Shown: positions 46,642-56,148, counted from the stretch's first letter. The stretch: DNA of 59,103 bases from Bacteroidia bacterium (GCA_025999315.1 BNXD01000002.1:1-59103); one strand, 5' to 3'. Numbers and translations are program-made. Notes: a model not told the origin generated them from the letters alone.

Positions 46642-48942
46642 ATGAAAAAAATTCTGATTGCCGCTCTATGCCTTGCTACGTTCGCAGCGCAAGGGCAGAA
46701 GGATTACACCAAATATATCCGCACGACCGTCGGCACCGACAGCGAGTACATACTCTCGCACGGCAATGTGCTGCCCTTCACCGCCCGCCCGTGGGGGATG
46801 AACCACTGGACGCCCCAGACGGCGGCCAACGGCGAGCCGTGGCAGTATGTCTATGACGCCTACCGGATCGTCGGCCTCAAACAGACCCACCAGCCGAGCC
46901 CGTGGGGCGGCGATTACGCCATGTTCTCGCTCATGCCCACCGTCGGCGAGCGCAAGTTCCTCGAGAAGGACCGGCAGAGCTGGTTCTCGCACAAGACCGA
47001 GAAGGCCATGCCCCACTATTACAGTGTCTATCTGGCCGAGCACTTCGTTCATGCCGAGATGAGCCCGACAACCCGCGCCTGCATGATGCGCTTCACGTTT
47101 TCGGCGGGCGAACAGTCGAATGTGGTGATAGACGCCTTCGACAATGCGTCGTACATCAAAGTCATCCCGGAGGAGAACAAGGTCGTCGGTTATACGACGC
47201 AGTATTATCACAACGGCAAGCGCGCCCCGGACAACTTCAAGAACTACTTTGTGGTGCGCTTCAACAAGCCGTTCCGCGAGTTCGAGGTGTGGCAGAACGA
47301 CGGCTTTGTGTCGCAGTCCGAGGTTACGGCCAAACGCACCGGCGTGGTGGTAACTTTCTCCACCGCACAGAACGAGCGCATAGAGGCCCGCATCGCCTCG
47401 TCGTTCATCAGCCCCGAGCAGGCCGAGCTCAACCTGAAAAGCGAGGTTGGCGACAAATCATTCGATCAGATCGTCAAGGAGGGACGCGACGAGTGGAACA
47501 AATATCTCTCGCGTTTCGAGGTGCGCGACAGCAAACTGGACGATCTGGACAACGTGCGCATGTTCTACACGGCCCTTTATCGCATGTTCATCTACCCCCG
47601 CACGCTGTTCGAGTATGACGCGACGGGCAAAATGATGCACTACAGCCCCTTCAACGGGCAGGTGCTGCCGGGCTACATGTACACCGACAACGGCTATTGG
47701 GACACCTTCCGCGCCGCGCGCCCGTTCTTCGACCTGTTCTTCCCCGAGTGGAGCACAGGCTATCTGGAGAGCTTGGCCAACGTCTACAAGGAGAGCGGCT
47801 GGCTGCCCGAGTGGATCTCGCCGGGCCATGTCGACGCCATGATAGGTTCCAATTCGGCCTCGATCATCGCCAGCGCCTATCTGAACGGGATCAGAAATCT
47901 CGACATGGCAACGCTGTGGGAGGCTGTGGACAAAATGGCCCACAACGCCCATCCGAGCATATCGTCGGTGGGACGTTACGGCATCAAGTATTATGAACAG
48001 TATGGCTACATACCCTCGGATGTGGGTGTAACCGAGGAGGTGGCCCGCACACTGGAGTATGCCTATGCCGACTGGTGCGTGGCCAAGGTGGCGCAGGCGC
48101 TGGGCAAGGACAAACAGACGGTCGACGCCTTTGCCGGGCGGGCTCTGAACTATAAGAACGTCTTCAATCCGAAATGGAAACTGATGTCGCAGCGCGACTC
48201 GAAAGGTAATTTTGCCACCAATTTCAACCCCATAGCGTGGAACTACGGCTTCACCGAGGGATGCAGCCTGCACTATTCGTGGAGCGTGTTCCACGACCCG
48301 AAGGGACTGGCCGCACTCATGGGGGGCGACAAGGCTTTCGTGAGCAAGCTCGACTCGGTATTTCTCACCCCTCCGGCTTTCGACGTCTCGGGTTACGGCG
48401 GCAAGGTGATCCACGAAGTGCGCGAGATGAACATTCAGGACTTCGGACAGTACGCCCACGGCAACCAGCCGATCCAGCACATGATCTACCTCTACGACTG
48501 GACCAGCGAGCCGTGGAAGACGCAATATTGGGCGCGGCAGGTGATGTCGCGGCTCTACAGCCCGACTTCCGACGGTTATTGCGGCGACGAGGACAACGGT
48601 CAGACCTCGGCATGGTATGTCTTCTCGGCCCTGGGGCTCTATCCGGTCAATCCCGGCACGGGCGAGTATGCCATCGGCTCTCCGCTGTTCCGCGAGGTGG
48701 TCGTTACGCTGCCCGACGGCAAGAAACTGACCATCGGCGCGCCCAACAACAGCGACGAGCGGCTGTATGTCAACAAACTGACCGTCAACGGCCAGCCGTA
48801 CAACAAAAATTATGTCACCATGAAGCAGATACGTGGCGGCGGGCAGATGCTGTTCGACATGTCTGCCAAACCCAACACTTCGCGCGGCACCGGCGAAGTT
48901 GCGCGGCCCTACTCGATGACCGACGACAAGACACTTAAGTAG
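46642..48942 (+). CDS. GH92-family alpha-mannosidase
   Basis: A 766-residue enzyme of normal GH92 length. I start at the ATG giving MKKILIAALCLATFAAQGQ, a good signal peptide, rather than the GTG two codons earlier. The N-terminal beta-sandwich begins YTKYIRTTVGTDSEYILSHG. Catalytic-domain blocks are EGCSLHYSWSVFHD (Glu539 as predicted acid) and CGDEDNGQTSAWYVFSALGLYPV (Asp649 and Asp651). It would remove alpha-mannose-type residues in the periplasm with calcium. The Q-T-S in the last block replaces the common Q-M-S. It is one base upstream of the GH38 gene and distinct from the longer GH92 at 24509-27850. Confidence 0.9.
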   Translation: MKKILIAALCLATFAAQGQKDYTKYIRTTVGTDSEYILSHGNVLPFTARPWGMNHWTPQTAANGEPWQYVYDAYRIVGLKQTHQPSPWGGDYAMFSLMPTVGERKFLEKDRQSWFSHKTEKAMPHYYSVYLAEHFVHAEMSPTTRACMMRFTFSAGEQSNVVIDAFDNASYIKVIPEENKVVGYTTQYYHNGKRAPDNFKNYFVVRFNKPFREFEVWQNDGFVSQSEVTAKRTGVVVTFSTAQNERIEARIASSFISPEQAELNLKSEVGDKSFDQIVKEGRDEWNKYLSRFEVRDSKLDDLDNVRMFYTALYRMFIYPRTLFEYDATGKMMHYSPFNGQVLPGYMYTDNGYWDTFRAARPFFDLFFPEWSTGYLESLANVYKESGWLPEWISPGHVDAMIGSNSASIIASAYLNGIRNLDMATLWEAVDKMAHNAHPSISSVGRYGIKYYEQYGYIPSDVGVTEEVARTLEYAYADWCVAKVAQALGKDKQTVDAFAGRALNYKNVFNPKWKLMSQRDSKGNFATNFNPIAWNYGFTEGCSLHYSWSVFHDPKGLAALMGGDKAFVSKLDSVFLTPPAFDVSGYGGKVIHEVREMNIQDFGQYAHGNQPIQHMIYLYDWTSEPWKTQYWARQVMSRLYSPTSDGYCGDEDNGQTSAWYVFSALGLYPVNPGTGEYAIGSPLFREVVVTLPDGKKLTIGAPNNSDERLYVNKLTVNGQPYNKNYVTMKQIRGGGQMLFDMSAKPNTSRGTGEVARPYSMTDDKTLK

Positions 48943-48943
48943 A

Positions 48944-51439
48944 ATGAGAATAATTGTGTTATGCGCACTGCTTGCAGGGGCGATCGTGGCGTCGCCCCTG
49001 CAGGCCGCCGCGCCGACAGAAAAGTGGACCCGCGAGGCGTCGAAGTATCGGTTCGACCTGGTGGGGCACGGCCATATCGATCCGGTTTGGCTATGGCCGT
49101 GGACCGAAGGGGTGGCTGTGGTGCACAGCACTTTCCGCTCGGCGCTGGACAGGATGAACGAGTATCCCGACTTCAAATTCTCGGCCAGTTCGGCGCAGTT
49201 CTACCGCTGGATCGAGCAGAACGACCCTGCCATGCTCGACGAGATACGCCGCCGGGTCGACCAGGGACGGTGGGAGTTGGCCGGTGGCTGGTGGATCGAG
49301 CCCGATGTCAACATCCCCTGCGGCGAGGCGCTGGTGCGGCAGGGACTGTACGGCCAGCTGACCTTTGAGCGTCTGTTCGGGCGCAGGGTGAAGATCGGCT
49401 TCAGCCCCGATTCGTTCGGCCACTCCGCCTCGCTGCCCCAGATACTCAAGGGACAGGGGATGACCGGCTATGTATTCATGCGCCCGTTGCCCTATGAGCG
49501 TACATTCCCTTCCGAGCTGTTCCTGTGGGAGGGCATCGACGGCACGCAAATAGAGTGCTACCACATTCAGGACACCTACAACGTCGGCAAGGGCACCAAC
49601 GATCTGCGCCCATACCTGAACAAGGTGATCGAGAATTACGGCGGCCGGCAGTTGAAAGATTTCATGATGTTCTACGGCGTGGGCGACCACGGCGGCGGTC
49701 CCACCATCTCCAATCTCAACTCGATAGAGGCGCTTCGCAAGGAAAAGGGCGGTCCGGTTTTGCGCTACTCCACGATGGAGAGCTATTTCGACCGTATGAG
49801 CCGCGACAAGACTCCGTTGCCGGTGGTCGGGGATGAGCTGCAGATACTCACGGCGGGTTGTCTTACCGCCGAAAGCGCCATCAAGAAGGCCAACCGCACT
49901 GCCGAGACGGCCATGATAACGGCCGAGAAGATCGCCTCCGTCGGCTCCGTGGCGTGGGGAGTGGCCTATCCGCGCGAGGGGTTTGGCCGGGCGTGGGAGA
50001 GGCTGATGTTCATGCAGTTTCACGACATCATAGCAGGCACTACCCTCGTGTCGCACTCCGGGGTTTCGCGCGAGGCTTTCGACGGAGTGCTCGACATGGC
50101 CCATCAGTCGACAGGGCTCGCCCTGCAGCGGCTGGAGTGGCAGGTGGCCGCGGAAGACCCCGCATCGAAATACTGGGTGGTGTTCAATCCCCACGCATGG
50201 GAGGTGAGGGAGTGCGTCGAGATAGATGTGGCGCGCTCCTATGTCGATGCCGCACGCATGGAGGACGAACAGGGGCGCGAACTGCCGTGCCAGTGGATCG
50301 AATCGCACTCGCAGACCACCGGCTACAAGCGTATGCTGGTGGAGGTGAGCGTGCCGCCGATGGGCTATCGCCAGATCAGGCTGCGCGAGGTGGAGCCCTC
50401 CGCCCTCTCCCACCGGACTGCGGTGGTCGACCGGTGCGCCATCGAGAACGAATACTACACCCTGACGGTGCGCCCTGACGGCTCTGTCGCACTCTATGAC
50501 AAGCTTGCCCGACGGCAGGTGTTCGACAAAGGGGGCTGCCGGGCGGTGATACTTCGCGACACCAGCGACACGTGGAGCCACGACGTAAGGGCGTTCGACT
50601 GCGACGAGAGCGTTTTCGACCATGCGTCGTGCGAGGTGCTCGAGAGGGGGCCGCTGCGTTCGACAATTCGGGCGACCACGCGCTACAACGCCTCGACGCT
50701 GACCATCGAATGGTCGCTCTGCGCCGCTTCGCGCAACGTCGAGGCCAATGTAACCCTCGACTGGCACGAACGGCTCAAAATGTTGAAATTCTCTTTCCCC
50801 GTGGCCCTGCCCACTGTAGCGCAGACCGCCACTTATGAGATACCTTACGGCTCGTTCACCCGCCCCAACAACGGCGAGGAGGTTCCGGGGTTGCGATGGG
50901 CCAGCATCGGCGGCGAGCAGGGGCTGACCCTGGCGAACGACGCCAAGTATGGTTACAGCGCAAGGGGAAACGACCTGAGGCTGACGGTGGCCCGTTCGGC
51001 GGTCTTCGCCCACCACGATCCGATCGTGCTCAAAAAGGACCACCCCTCCTACCACTGGATGGACCAGGGGATGCAGAGTTTCCGCATGACGCTTGCCCCT
51101 AACGGTCCCGGTCGCGATCCCGTCCGGCTGGCCGAGCAGTTGTGCGCCCCGATGCTCTCCATTGCGCAGGGCATACACCGCGGGACGCTGCCCAAAGCGG
51201 CCTCGTTCGCCTCGACAAACAACCCCCAGGTGCAGATCACGGCTCTCAAACTGGCAGAGAAAGGCGATGACATTATCGTCCGCTGCGTCGAGACCTCGGG
51301 GCGTCCGGCGCAGGTTACCATCGCGCTCGACTTTCTGAAGACCTCGTGGCGCGGCGAGCTGACCCCATTCGAGATCAGGACTTTGCGCATCGACCGCACG
51401 ACCGGAGCGGTGAAAACAGTAAATTTACTCGAAGAATAA
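48944..51439 (+). CDS. GH38-family alpha-mannosidase
   Basis: The 831-residue secreted protein (signal peptide 1-22) has the GH38 zinc motif H42-G-H44-I-D46 in GHGHIDPVWLWPW and the nucleophile Asp156 in FSPDSFGHS, with QFHDIIAGT further on. The C-terminal half is the beta-rich GH38 region. These retaining alpha-mannosidases are usually cytoplasmic in bacteria, so a clear signal peptide here is notable and puts it beside the GH92 enzyme. The start ATG is one base after the stop of the GH92 gene, indicating coupled translation. Activity on related manno-configured sugars is possible. Confidence 0.9.
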   Translation: MRIIVLCALLAGAIVASPLQAAAPTEKWTREASKYRFDLVGHGHIDPVWLWPWTEGVAVVHSTFRSALDRMNEYPDFKFSASSAQFYRWIEQNDPAMLDEIRRRVDQGRWELAGGWWIEPDVNIPCGEALVRQGLYGQLTFERLFGRRVKIGFSPDSFGHSASLPQILKGQGMTGYVFMRPLPYERTFPSELFLWEGIDGTQIECYHIQDTYNVGKGTNDLRPYLNKVIENYGGRQLKDFMMFYGVGDHGGGPTISNLNSIEALRKEKGGPVLRYSTMESYFDRMSRDKTPLPVVGDELQILTAGCLTAESAIKKANRTAETAMITAEKIASVGSVAWGVAYPREGFGRAWERLMFMQFHDIIAGTTLVSHSGVSREAFDGVLDMAHQSTGLALQRLEWQVAAEDPASKYWVVFNPHAWEVRECVEIDVARSYVDAARMEDEQGRELPCQWIESHSQTTGYKRMLVEVSVPPMGYRQIRLREVEPSALSHRTAVVDRCAIENEYYTLTVRPDGSVALYDKLARRQVFDKGGCRAVILRDTSDTWSHDVRAFDCDESVFDHASCEVLERGPLRSTIRATTRYNASTLTIEWSLCAASRNVEANVTLDWHERLKMLKFSFPVALPTVAQTATYEIPYGSFTRPNNGEEVPGLRWASIGGEQGLTLANDAKYGYSARGNDLRLTVARSAVFAHHDPIVLKKDHPSYHWMDQGMQSFRMTLAPNGPGRDPVRLAEQLCAPMLSIAQGIHRGTLPKAASFASTNNPQVQITALKLAEKGDDIIVRCVETSGRPAQVTIALDFLKTSWRGELTPFEIRTLRIDRTTGAVKTVNLLEE

Positions 51440-51451
51440 AACACATAGATC

Positions 51452-52588
51452 ATGAGCAGAAGAAGCGACTTTCAAAAAATTCTTGCGCACGAGCAGCCCG
51501 AGCGGCTGATCATCGACCTGGGGGGCTGCCCGCAGTCGACCATGGACGGCAACAGCATGTACACCCTGCTGGAATATCTCGGCTACGGCAAAACGCCGCC
51601 CGATCAGATCGAACGGCTGCGCTACGGCAAGACCCGCCGCCTCGACGAGCGGCTGCTCACCCACTTCGACATCGACGTGCGCTCGGTGGGGGAGATTTAC
51701 ATGCCTGCCGATTCAACGTATGAAATCGTCTCGCCCGATGTATATATCGACGAGTGGGGCTGCCGCAGGACCTTCTCGGGCATGTACTGGGAGCAGAACT
51801 CGTGGCCGCTCAAGGGGGCTACGATCGAAGATCTGGAGAAATTCCGCTGGCCCAACCCCGACTCGATCGACATGAGCCTGGTGGAGCGCGACGCCGCCGA
51901 GGCCAAACGACTGTTCGAGCAGACCGACTATGTGGTCTGCGCCGAACACCCGATCTACGGCGTGTTCGAGCTGGGCTGCTGGATGTGCGGCTTCGACGAC
52001 TTTCTGCTGAGGGTGGGCATCGACACGGATTTTGTCAAATGCTTCTTCGATCACATTTGGGAGTATCAGAAACGTGTGATCGAGATCTACTACGGCGCAC
52101 TGGGCAAATATATCCACTACACCACCAGCGGCGACGACTTTGCCACGCAAGCGGGGCTGTTCATGTCGGTCGACATGTTCGACGATCTGGTCAAACCATA
52201 CCTGAAAAAGCGCATCGCCTACACCAAACAGTTCACCGATGCGGCGTTCCTGCACCACTCGTGCGGCAGCGTGTTCGATCTGGTACCCTCGCTCATCGAC
52301 GCAGGGGTGGACATCCTGAACCCCATTCAACCCAAGGCGGCCAATATGAATCCGGCCGGGCTGAAGAGCGCATACGGCGAGCGAATCGTGTTCCACGGCG
52401 GCCTCGACACGCAGGAGGTGCTGCCTTTCGGCACGCGCGAGAGTGTCGAGCAGGCGGTGCGCGACACCATCGGCGCGTTGAACATCAATGGAGGGTATAT
52501 CTTTGCCGCGGCGCACAACATCCAGGAGGACGTGCCGCCCCAGAACCTCGCCTACATGTATGAGGCGGCCAGACGCGAGGGGATATGA
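51452..52588 (+). CDS. URO-D/MtaA-family protein 2
   Basis: A 378-residue cytoplasmic protein of the uroporphyrinogen decarboxylase superfamily, diverged from the one at 23247-24488. It carries H269-S-C271-G in FLHHSCGSVFDLVP, the His-x-Cys zinc motif of methyltransferase members, and AAAHNIQEDVPPQN, where a third ligand would lie. It lacks HemE features and sits in a glycan operon, so heme synthesis is unlikely. It lies 12 bases after GH38, and its stop overlaps the gmhA start by four bases. A role in removing or transferring methyl groups on the sugar is inferred, not shown; no corrinoid protein gene is in the window. Confidence 0.75.
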   Translation: MSRRSDFQKILAHEQPERLIIDLGGCPQSTMDGNSMYTLLEYLGYGKTPPDQIERLRYGKTRRLDERLLTHFDIDVRSVGEIYMPADSTYEIVSPDVYIDEWGCRRTFSGMYWEQNSWPLKGATIEDLEKFRWPNPDSIDMSLVERDAAEAKRLFEQTDYVVCAEHPIYGVFELGCWMCGFDDFLLRVGIDTDFVKCFFDHIWEYQKRVIEIYYGALGKYIHYTTSGDDFATQAGLFMSVDMFDDLVKPYLKKRIAYTKQFTDAAFLHHSCGSVFDLVPSLIDAGVDILNPIQPKAANMNPAGLKSAYGERIVFHGGLDTQEVLPFGTRESVEQAVRDTIGALNINGGYIFAAAHNIQEDVPPQNLAYMYEAARREGI

Positions 52589-53166
52589 GCTCTATCGATC
52601 TGATTCGAGAGGACTTTGCCGAGGCTCGGCAGGCTCTGGACAACTTTTGCGCCGACACCGCCGTGTGGGAGCGCATCGAGGCTGTGGGTTTGCTGCTTGC
52701 CGGAGTGCTTTGCGACGGGGGGAAGATAATCACCTGCGGCAACGGGGGCTCGCACTGCGACGCGATGCACTTCGCCGAGGAACTTTCGGGGCGTTACCGG
52801 CTCGATCGACAGCCGCTCGGAGCGTTGTGCATCAGCGACCCCTCGCATATCAGCTGTGTGGCCAACGACTTCGGCTACGAGCAGGTATTTGCTCGTTATA
52901 TTGAGGCTGTCGGCCGGAGTGGCGACGCGCTGACAGTCTTCACATCGAGCGGCCGCTCGGCCAATCTGGTGCAGGCCTGCCGGACAGCCCGCGCAAAAGG
53001 GATGAAAGTGGTGGGTCTGACGGGAAAGGACGGCGGCGAGGTGGCTCCGCTGTGCGACATGGAGATACGAATAGCGTGGCAGGGCTATGCCGATCGCATT
53101 CAGGAACTTCACGGAAAACTTGTCCATACACTGATCCATTTCATCGAAAACGAACTGGGCGTATGA
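52585..53166 (+). CDS. gmhA: Sedoheptulose 7-phosphate isomerase
   Basis: The 193-residue SIS-domain protein closely follows E. coli GmhA: CGNGGSHCDAMHFAEELSGRY with the catalytic Glu66 (E. coli Glu65), SHISCVANDFGYEQVFARYIEAVG, LTGKDGG, and GYADRIQELHGKLVHTLIH with His181 (E. coli His180). It interconverts sedoheptulose 7-phosphate and D-glycero-D-manno-heptose 7-phosphate in the cytoplasm, normally for LPS heptose. Here it is locked in a glycan operon: its ATG overlaps the upstream stop (ATGA) and its stop overlaps the next start. No gmhB or hldE is near, so it may run in the catabolic direction. Confidence 0.9.
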   Translation: MSSIDLIREDFAEARQALDNFCADTAVWERIEAVGLLLAGVLCDGGKIITCGNGGSHCDAMHFAEELSGRYRLDRQPLGALCISDPSHISCVANDFGYEQVFARYIEAVGRSGDALTVFTSSGRSANLVQACRTARAKGMKVVGLTGKDGGEVAPLCDMEIRIAWQGYADRIQELHGKLVHTLIHFIENELGV

Positions 53167-54860
53167 GACGGTTCATTCTTACGGCGATCATTGCCATCCT
53201 CCTGGGCGGATGCGCCCGGAGGGAGAGGATATTCGATCTGGCAGCGTATCATCCGCACGTTGATGGGGTTACGGACGATACGCCTGCCTTTGGTCGACTG
53301 TTGAAAAAGGTCGACAGCCGCGGGGGAGGCGTGGTGGTCATTCCGCCGGGCGACTATTATCTAAGCGGGGAGGACCCGCTGCCCATACCCTCCAACACGA
53401 CCGTATTCGCATACGGCGCCCGTTTCCTGTTGCCCGAAACGTTGGGCGATCGGGCGCGTATCATCCTGTTCGAGGGCACGGATGTGGTCGACTTCACATG
53501 GTTCGGCGGCTTTTTCAAGGGATACTGTTTCGATCCCTCAGAAGCCCAAAACACGTGGGAGCCGAATGTAACGACCCGCATATTCGTCGTCAATACATCC
53601 GAAAATGGCGTTACGGACCGAGTGAGATTTCGCGACATAGCCTCCGACCGCGTGGCAGGCTCGGTGGTCAATGTGATCGGATACACTCCTCTAAAAGAGG
53701 ACACTGCCGGGAATACCGACATCAATTTCGCAACCAACGTGTCGGTCGAGAATTGCACCTTCCTCAAGACGGGCAAGTTCATGTGGGATTACGGCTATCT
53801 GTGGCAGACTGTCGTCTTTGCCGAAGACTTTACACCCGCCGAAGTTGCCATGGCCCAAAAGTATTTTTGCAACGAGTTGATCCGCGACAGCGTTACGATC
53901 AAAAACGGCGACCCAAAAGTTCGCTTCGACAACTTGGTCGACCCGCTGGCGGTGAACCAGACGCTATGTTTCTACAACGACCGCCTGCCCGGGAACATCG
54001 TCCGGGGCAAACGGTATTACGTGGCCTCCTCGACCCCCGAATACATCACCGTCAGCGAGCGTCCGAACGGGCCGCCCGTCAAGTTCGTCGGCGACGGTGG
54101 CGCACAGGTCAAGATCATCTCCAACCTGTGGCGCGCGTTCATGGAGCTGTACGCTCCGCTCGGCGCAGGGCCAGGCAAGGGTTGTATCGACCTGATGCGA
54201 TGCCGGAACACACAGATCACCGGATGCGTCATCAGCGCGCTGGGCGATGCCATGCACGTCTACTGTTGCCACAACAATCTGATTGCCAACAATCAGATAC
54301 TCGGCGCGCGGATGGGCGCCTTCTTCCTTGCCGAATACAGCAAAAATTCGACCGTAACTGGCAACACGGTCGACGGCGCCAACGGCTCGCGCGTGCTGAG
54401 CATCGAACGGTCGAACGAGGATGTTACCCTGACAGGCAATGTCTTTCGCAACGGAGGCCGCGGCTGCTGGATCAATCAGCCGAAGAATCTGATCATACAG
54501 GCGAACGTCTTCGTCGGCAACACCGCCAAGGGGACCAAGGATCCGCGAGAAGGACGGCGCGACTTTAAGACGGGAGGATGGCAGTCGTTCCCCGAAATTT
54601 ACTTCTCGACCTATCAATCCGGGGCCACCTACGGGCCGGTGGTCATGTCGGACAATATTTTCGTTACTTCGCCCTCTGCGGCCGCCGCTGTCCATTTTGC
54701 CGAAAACGGCCGCGACATCAGCGTCAGCGGCAATACGTTCAAGGGCGCCACGGGATTGATCATGATGGACGAGGCAGAGGGCTCGATACGACTGTCGGAC
54801 AACGCAGGCAGCTCCGTCCGCACCGGCAGGGACCCCTCGGTGCTGTTTGCCAATGAGTAG
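53163..54860 (+). CDS. Pectate-lyase-fold beta-helix lipoprotein
   Basis: The 565-residue protein starts at the ATG overlapping the gmhA stop; this start gives a lipobox ILLGGC with Cys17. FDLAAYHPHVDGVTDDTPAFGRLL followed by GGGVVVIPPGDYYL is the opening of the pectate-lyase superfamily (right-handed beta-helix), and repeated N-rich turns (TGNTVDGANGSRVL, LTGNVFRNGG, VSGNTFKGA) build the coils. It is probably a surface or periplasmic glycan hydrolase or lyase. I cannot pick a CAZy family. It is the last gene of the operon and is followed by a terminator shared with the convergent MFS gene. Confidence 0.82.
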   Translation: MRRFILTAIIAILLGGCARRERIFDLAAYHPHVDGVTDDTPAFGRLLKKVDSRGGGVVVIPPGDYYLSGEDPLPIPSNTTVFAYGARFLLPETLGDRARIILFEGTDVVDFTWFGGFFKGYCFDPSEAQNTWEPNVTTRIFVVNTSENGVTDRVRFRDIASDRVAGSVVNVIGYTPLKEDTAGNTDINFATNVSVENCTFLKTGKFMWDYGYLWQTVVFAEDFTPAEVAMAQKYFCNELIRDSVTIKNGDPKVRFDNLVDPLAVNQTLCFYNDRLPGNIVRGKRYYVASSTPEYITVSERPNGPPVKFVGDGGAQVKIISNLWRAFMELYAPLGAGPGKGCIDLMRCRNTQITGCVISALGDAMHVYCCHNNLIANNQILGARMGAFFLAEYSKNSTVTGNTVDGANGSRVLSIERSNEDVTLTGNVFRNGGRGCWINQPKNLIIQANVFVGNTAKGTKDPREGRRDFKTGGWQSFPEIYFSTYQSGATYGPVVMSDNIFVTSPSAAAAVHFAENGRDISVSGNTFKGATGLIMMDEAEGSIRLSDNAGSSVRTGRDPSVLFANE

Positions 54861-54935
54861 GAGTTTGTTTAAGGGGGCCTAACAGTCAACAGTGATGATG
54901 AAAGTTTGTTTAATGAGGTAAACTATCTCATAAAA

Positions 54936-54958
54936 AAAGGGCCTTTCGCAGGCCCTTT
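54936..54958. terminator. Bidirectional terminator between the operon and the MFS gene
   Basis: AAAGGGCCT pairs with AGGCCCTTT over a five-base loop, with A and T runs on either side. It lies between convergent genes. Confidence 0.85.
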
Positions 54959-54993
54959 AATTTTATTGTTTCAATTTTATTGCTTCGCCACTA

Positions 54994-56145
54994 CTATTTG
55001 AACTTAAGCACGAGCGAGCAGGCGGTCAGATAGAGCGCGAACAGCCCAATGACCAGCACCGAACCGGCCGCATCGCCGCCCAATGCCTTAACAGCCAGAT
55101 TGCAGACGGGCCCGACTATGGCCCCGCCGAAGACGCCGGTGATCATCAGTCCCGAAATCTCGTTGCCCTTGTCGGGGCGCGCCTTCATGGCCTGCGAGAA
55201 GATGACGGCGAAGATGCTCGAGATGCCAAAGGCGATGATGGCCGCCGTAACGAATATCGGCAGGCTGCTGCTCAGGAAGTAAAACGCCACAACCCCGGCC
55301 AACGCCAGCAGAATATGGGCGCGGAAGTAGATTTTCTCGGAGATGCGCGCCAGCAGGATGGCTCCGACGAGCGTGCCGGCCGTTCGACCGAGGAAGTAGA
55401 CCGTCGATCCGAAGTCGGCCGTCGAGATGGCTACGCCGGCCTTTTTGAGCAGGCTTGGGGTGGCCATGTTCATCCCCACGTCGATCCCCACCACGGCGAT
55501 GATCCCCAAAAACAGCAACAGGATGGTGCGGTCGCCGAGCAGGGCGAAGGTGCCGCCAAGGGTCGAGCCCTTGTCGGGCGCCCTCTCCTCGATGCGGGTC
55601 AGTTGCAGCCAGACGGCCGACACGAGCGTAAAGGCAGCGAAGATCGGGAAGACATAGTACCACTGGCCAAAGAGCGAGGTGGCCAGCAGCGTCAGTGGAG
55701 CCCCGACGAACGACGAAATGGCCTTGATGAACTGGCCCGTTGTGAGCGAACTGGCCAACTGGTCGCCTTTCACCACATTAGACATCAGAGGGTTGAGCGA
55801 CACCTGCAGGATGGTGTTGCCAAATCCGAGCAGCGCGCAGGCTGTGAGCATCGACACGGCGTCGTGCATGAAGATGGGGATGACCATGCCCACGATGGTT
55901 ATGATGTTGCTCACCTGCACGGTGGTTTTGCGACCGATGCGGTTCATCATCAGCGCAAAGGGAACCGACAGCAGGAACCAGCAAAACATGACGAAACTCA
56001 GGTTGCCAGCATTTTCATCCGTGAGCAGTCCATCGGCGGTCATGTGGTTTTTGACCACGCCCACGATGTCGCAGAAGCCCATCACGAAAAACGTGAACAG
56101 CACCGGCAGCAGACGCGAAAGATTGTTGGTCGGTTGTTTTGCCAT
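54994..56145 (-). CDS. MFS sugar transporter
   Basis: A 383-residue inner-membrane protein with about twelve hydrophobic helices and the MFS loop MNRIGRKTT between helices 2 and 3. The opening (LLPVLFTFFVMGFCDIVGVV) resembles FucP/NagP-like sugar:proton symporters. It would import the monosaccharide released by the periplasmic glycosidases; specificity is unknown. It faces the PUL operon convergently, but an operator identical to the one before the ROK kinase abuts its start codon, so it is probably in the same regulon. C-terminal LVLKFK ends normally. Confidence 0.88.
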   Translation of the reverse strand: MAKQPTNNLSRLLPVLFTFFVMGFCDIVGVVKNHMTADGLLTDENAGNLSFVMFCWFLLSVPFALMMNRIGRKTTVQVSNIITIVGMVIPIFMHDAVSMLTACALLGFGNTILQVSLNPLMSNVVKGDQLASSLTTGQFIKAISSFVGAPLTLLATSLFGQWYYVFPIFAAFTLVSAVWLQLTRIEERAPDKGSTLGGTFALLGDRTILLLFLGIIAVVGIDVGMNMATPSLLKKAGVAISTADFGSTVYFLGRTAGTLVGAILLARISEKIYFRAHILLALAGVVAFYFLSSSLPIFVTAAIIAFGISSIFAVIFSQAMKARPDKGNEISGLMITGVFGGAIVGPVCNLAVKALGGDAAGSVLVIGLFALYLTACSLVLKFK

Positions 56146-56148
56146 AAT

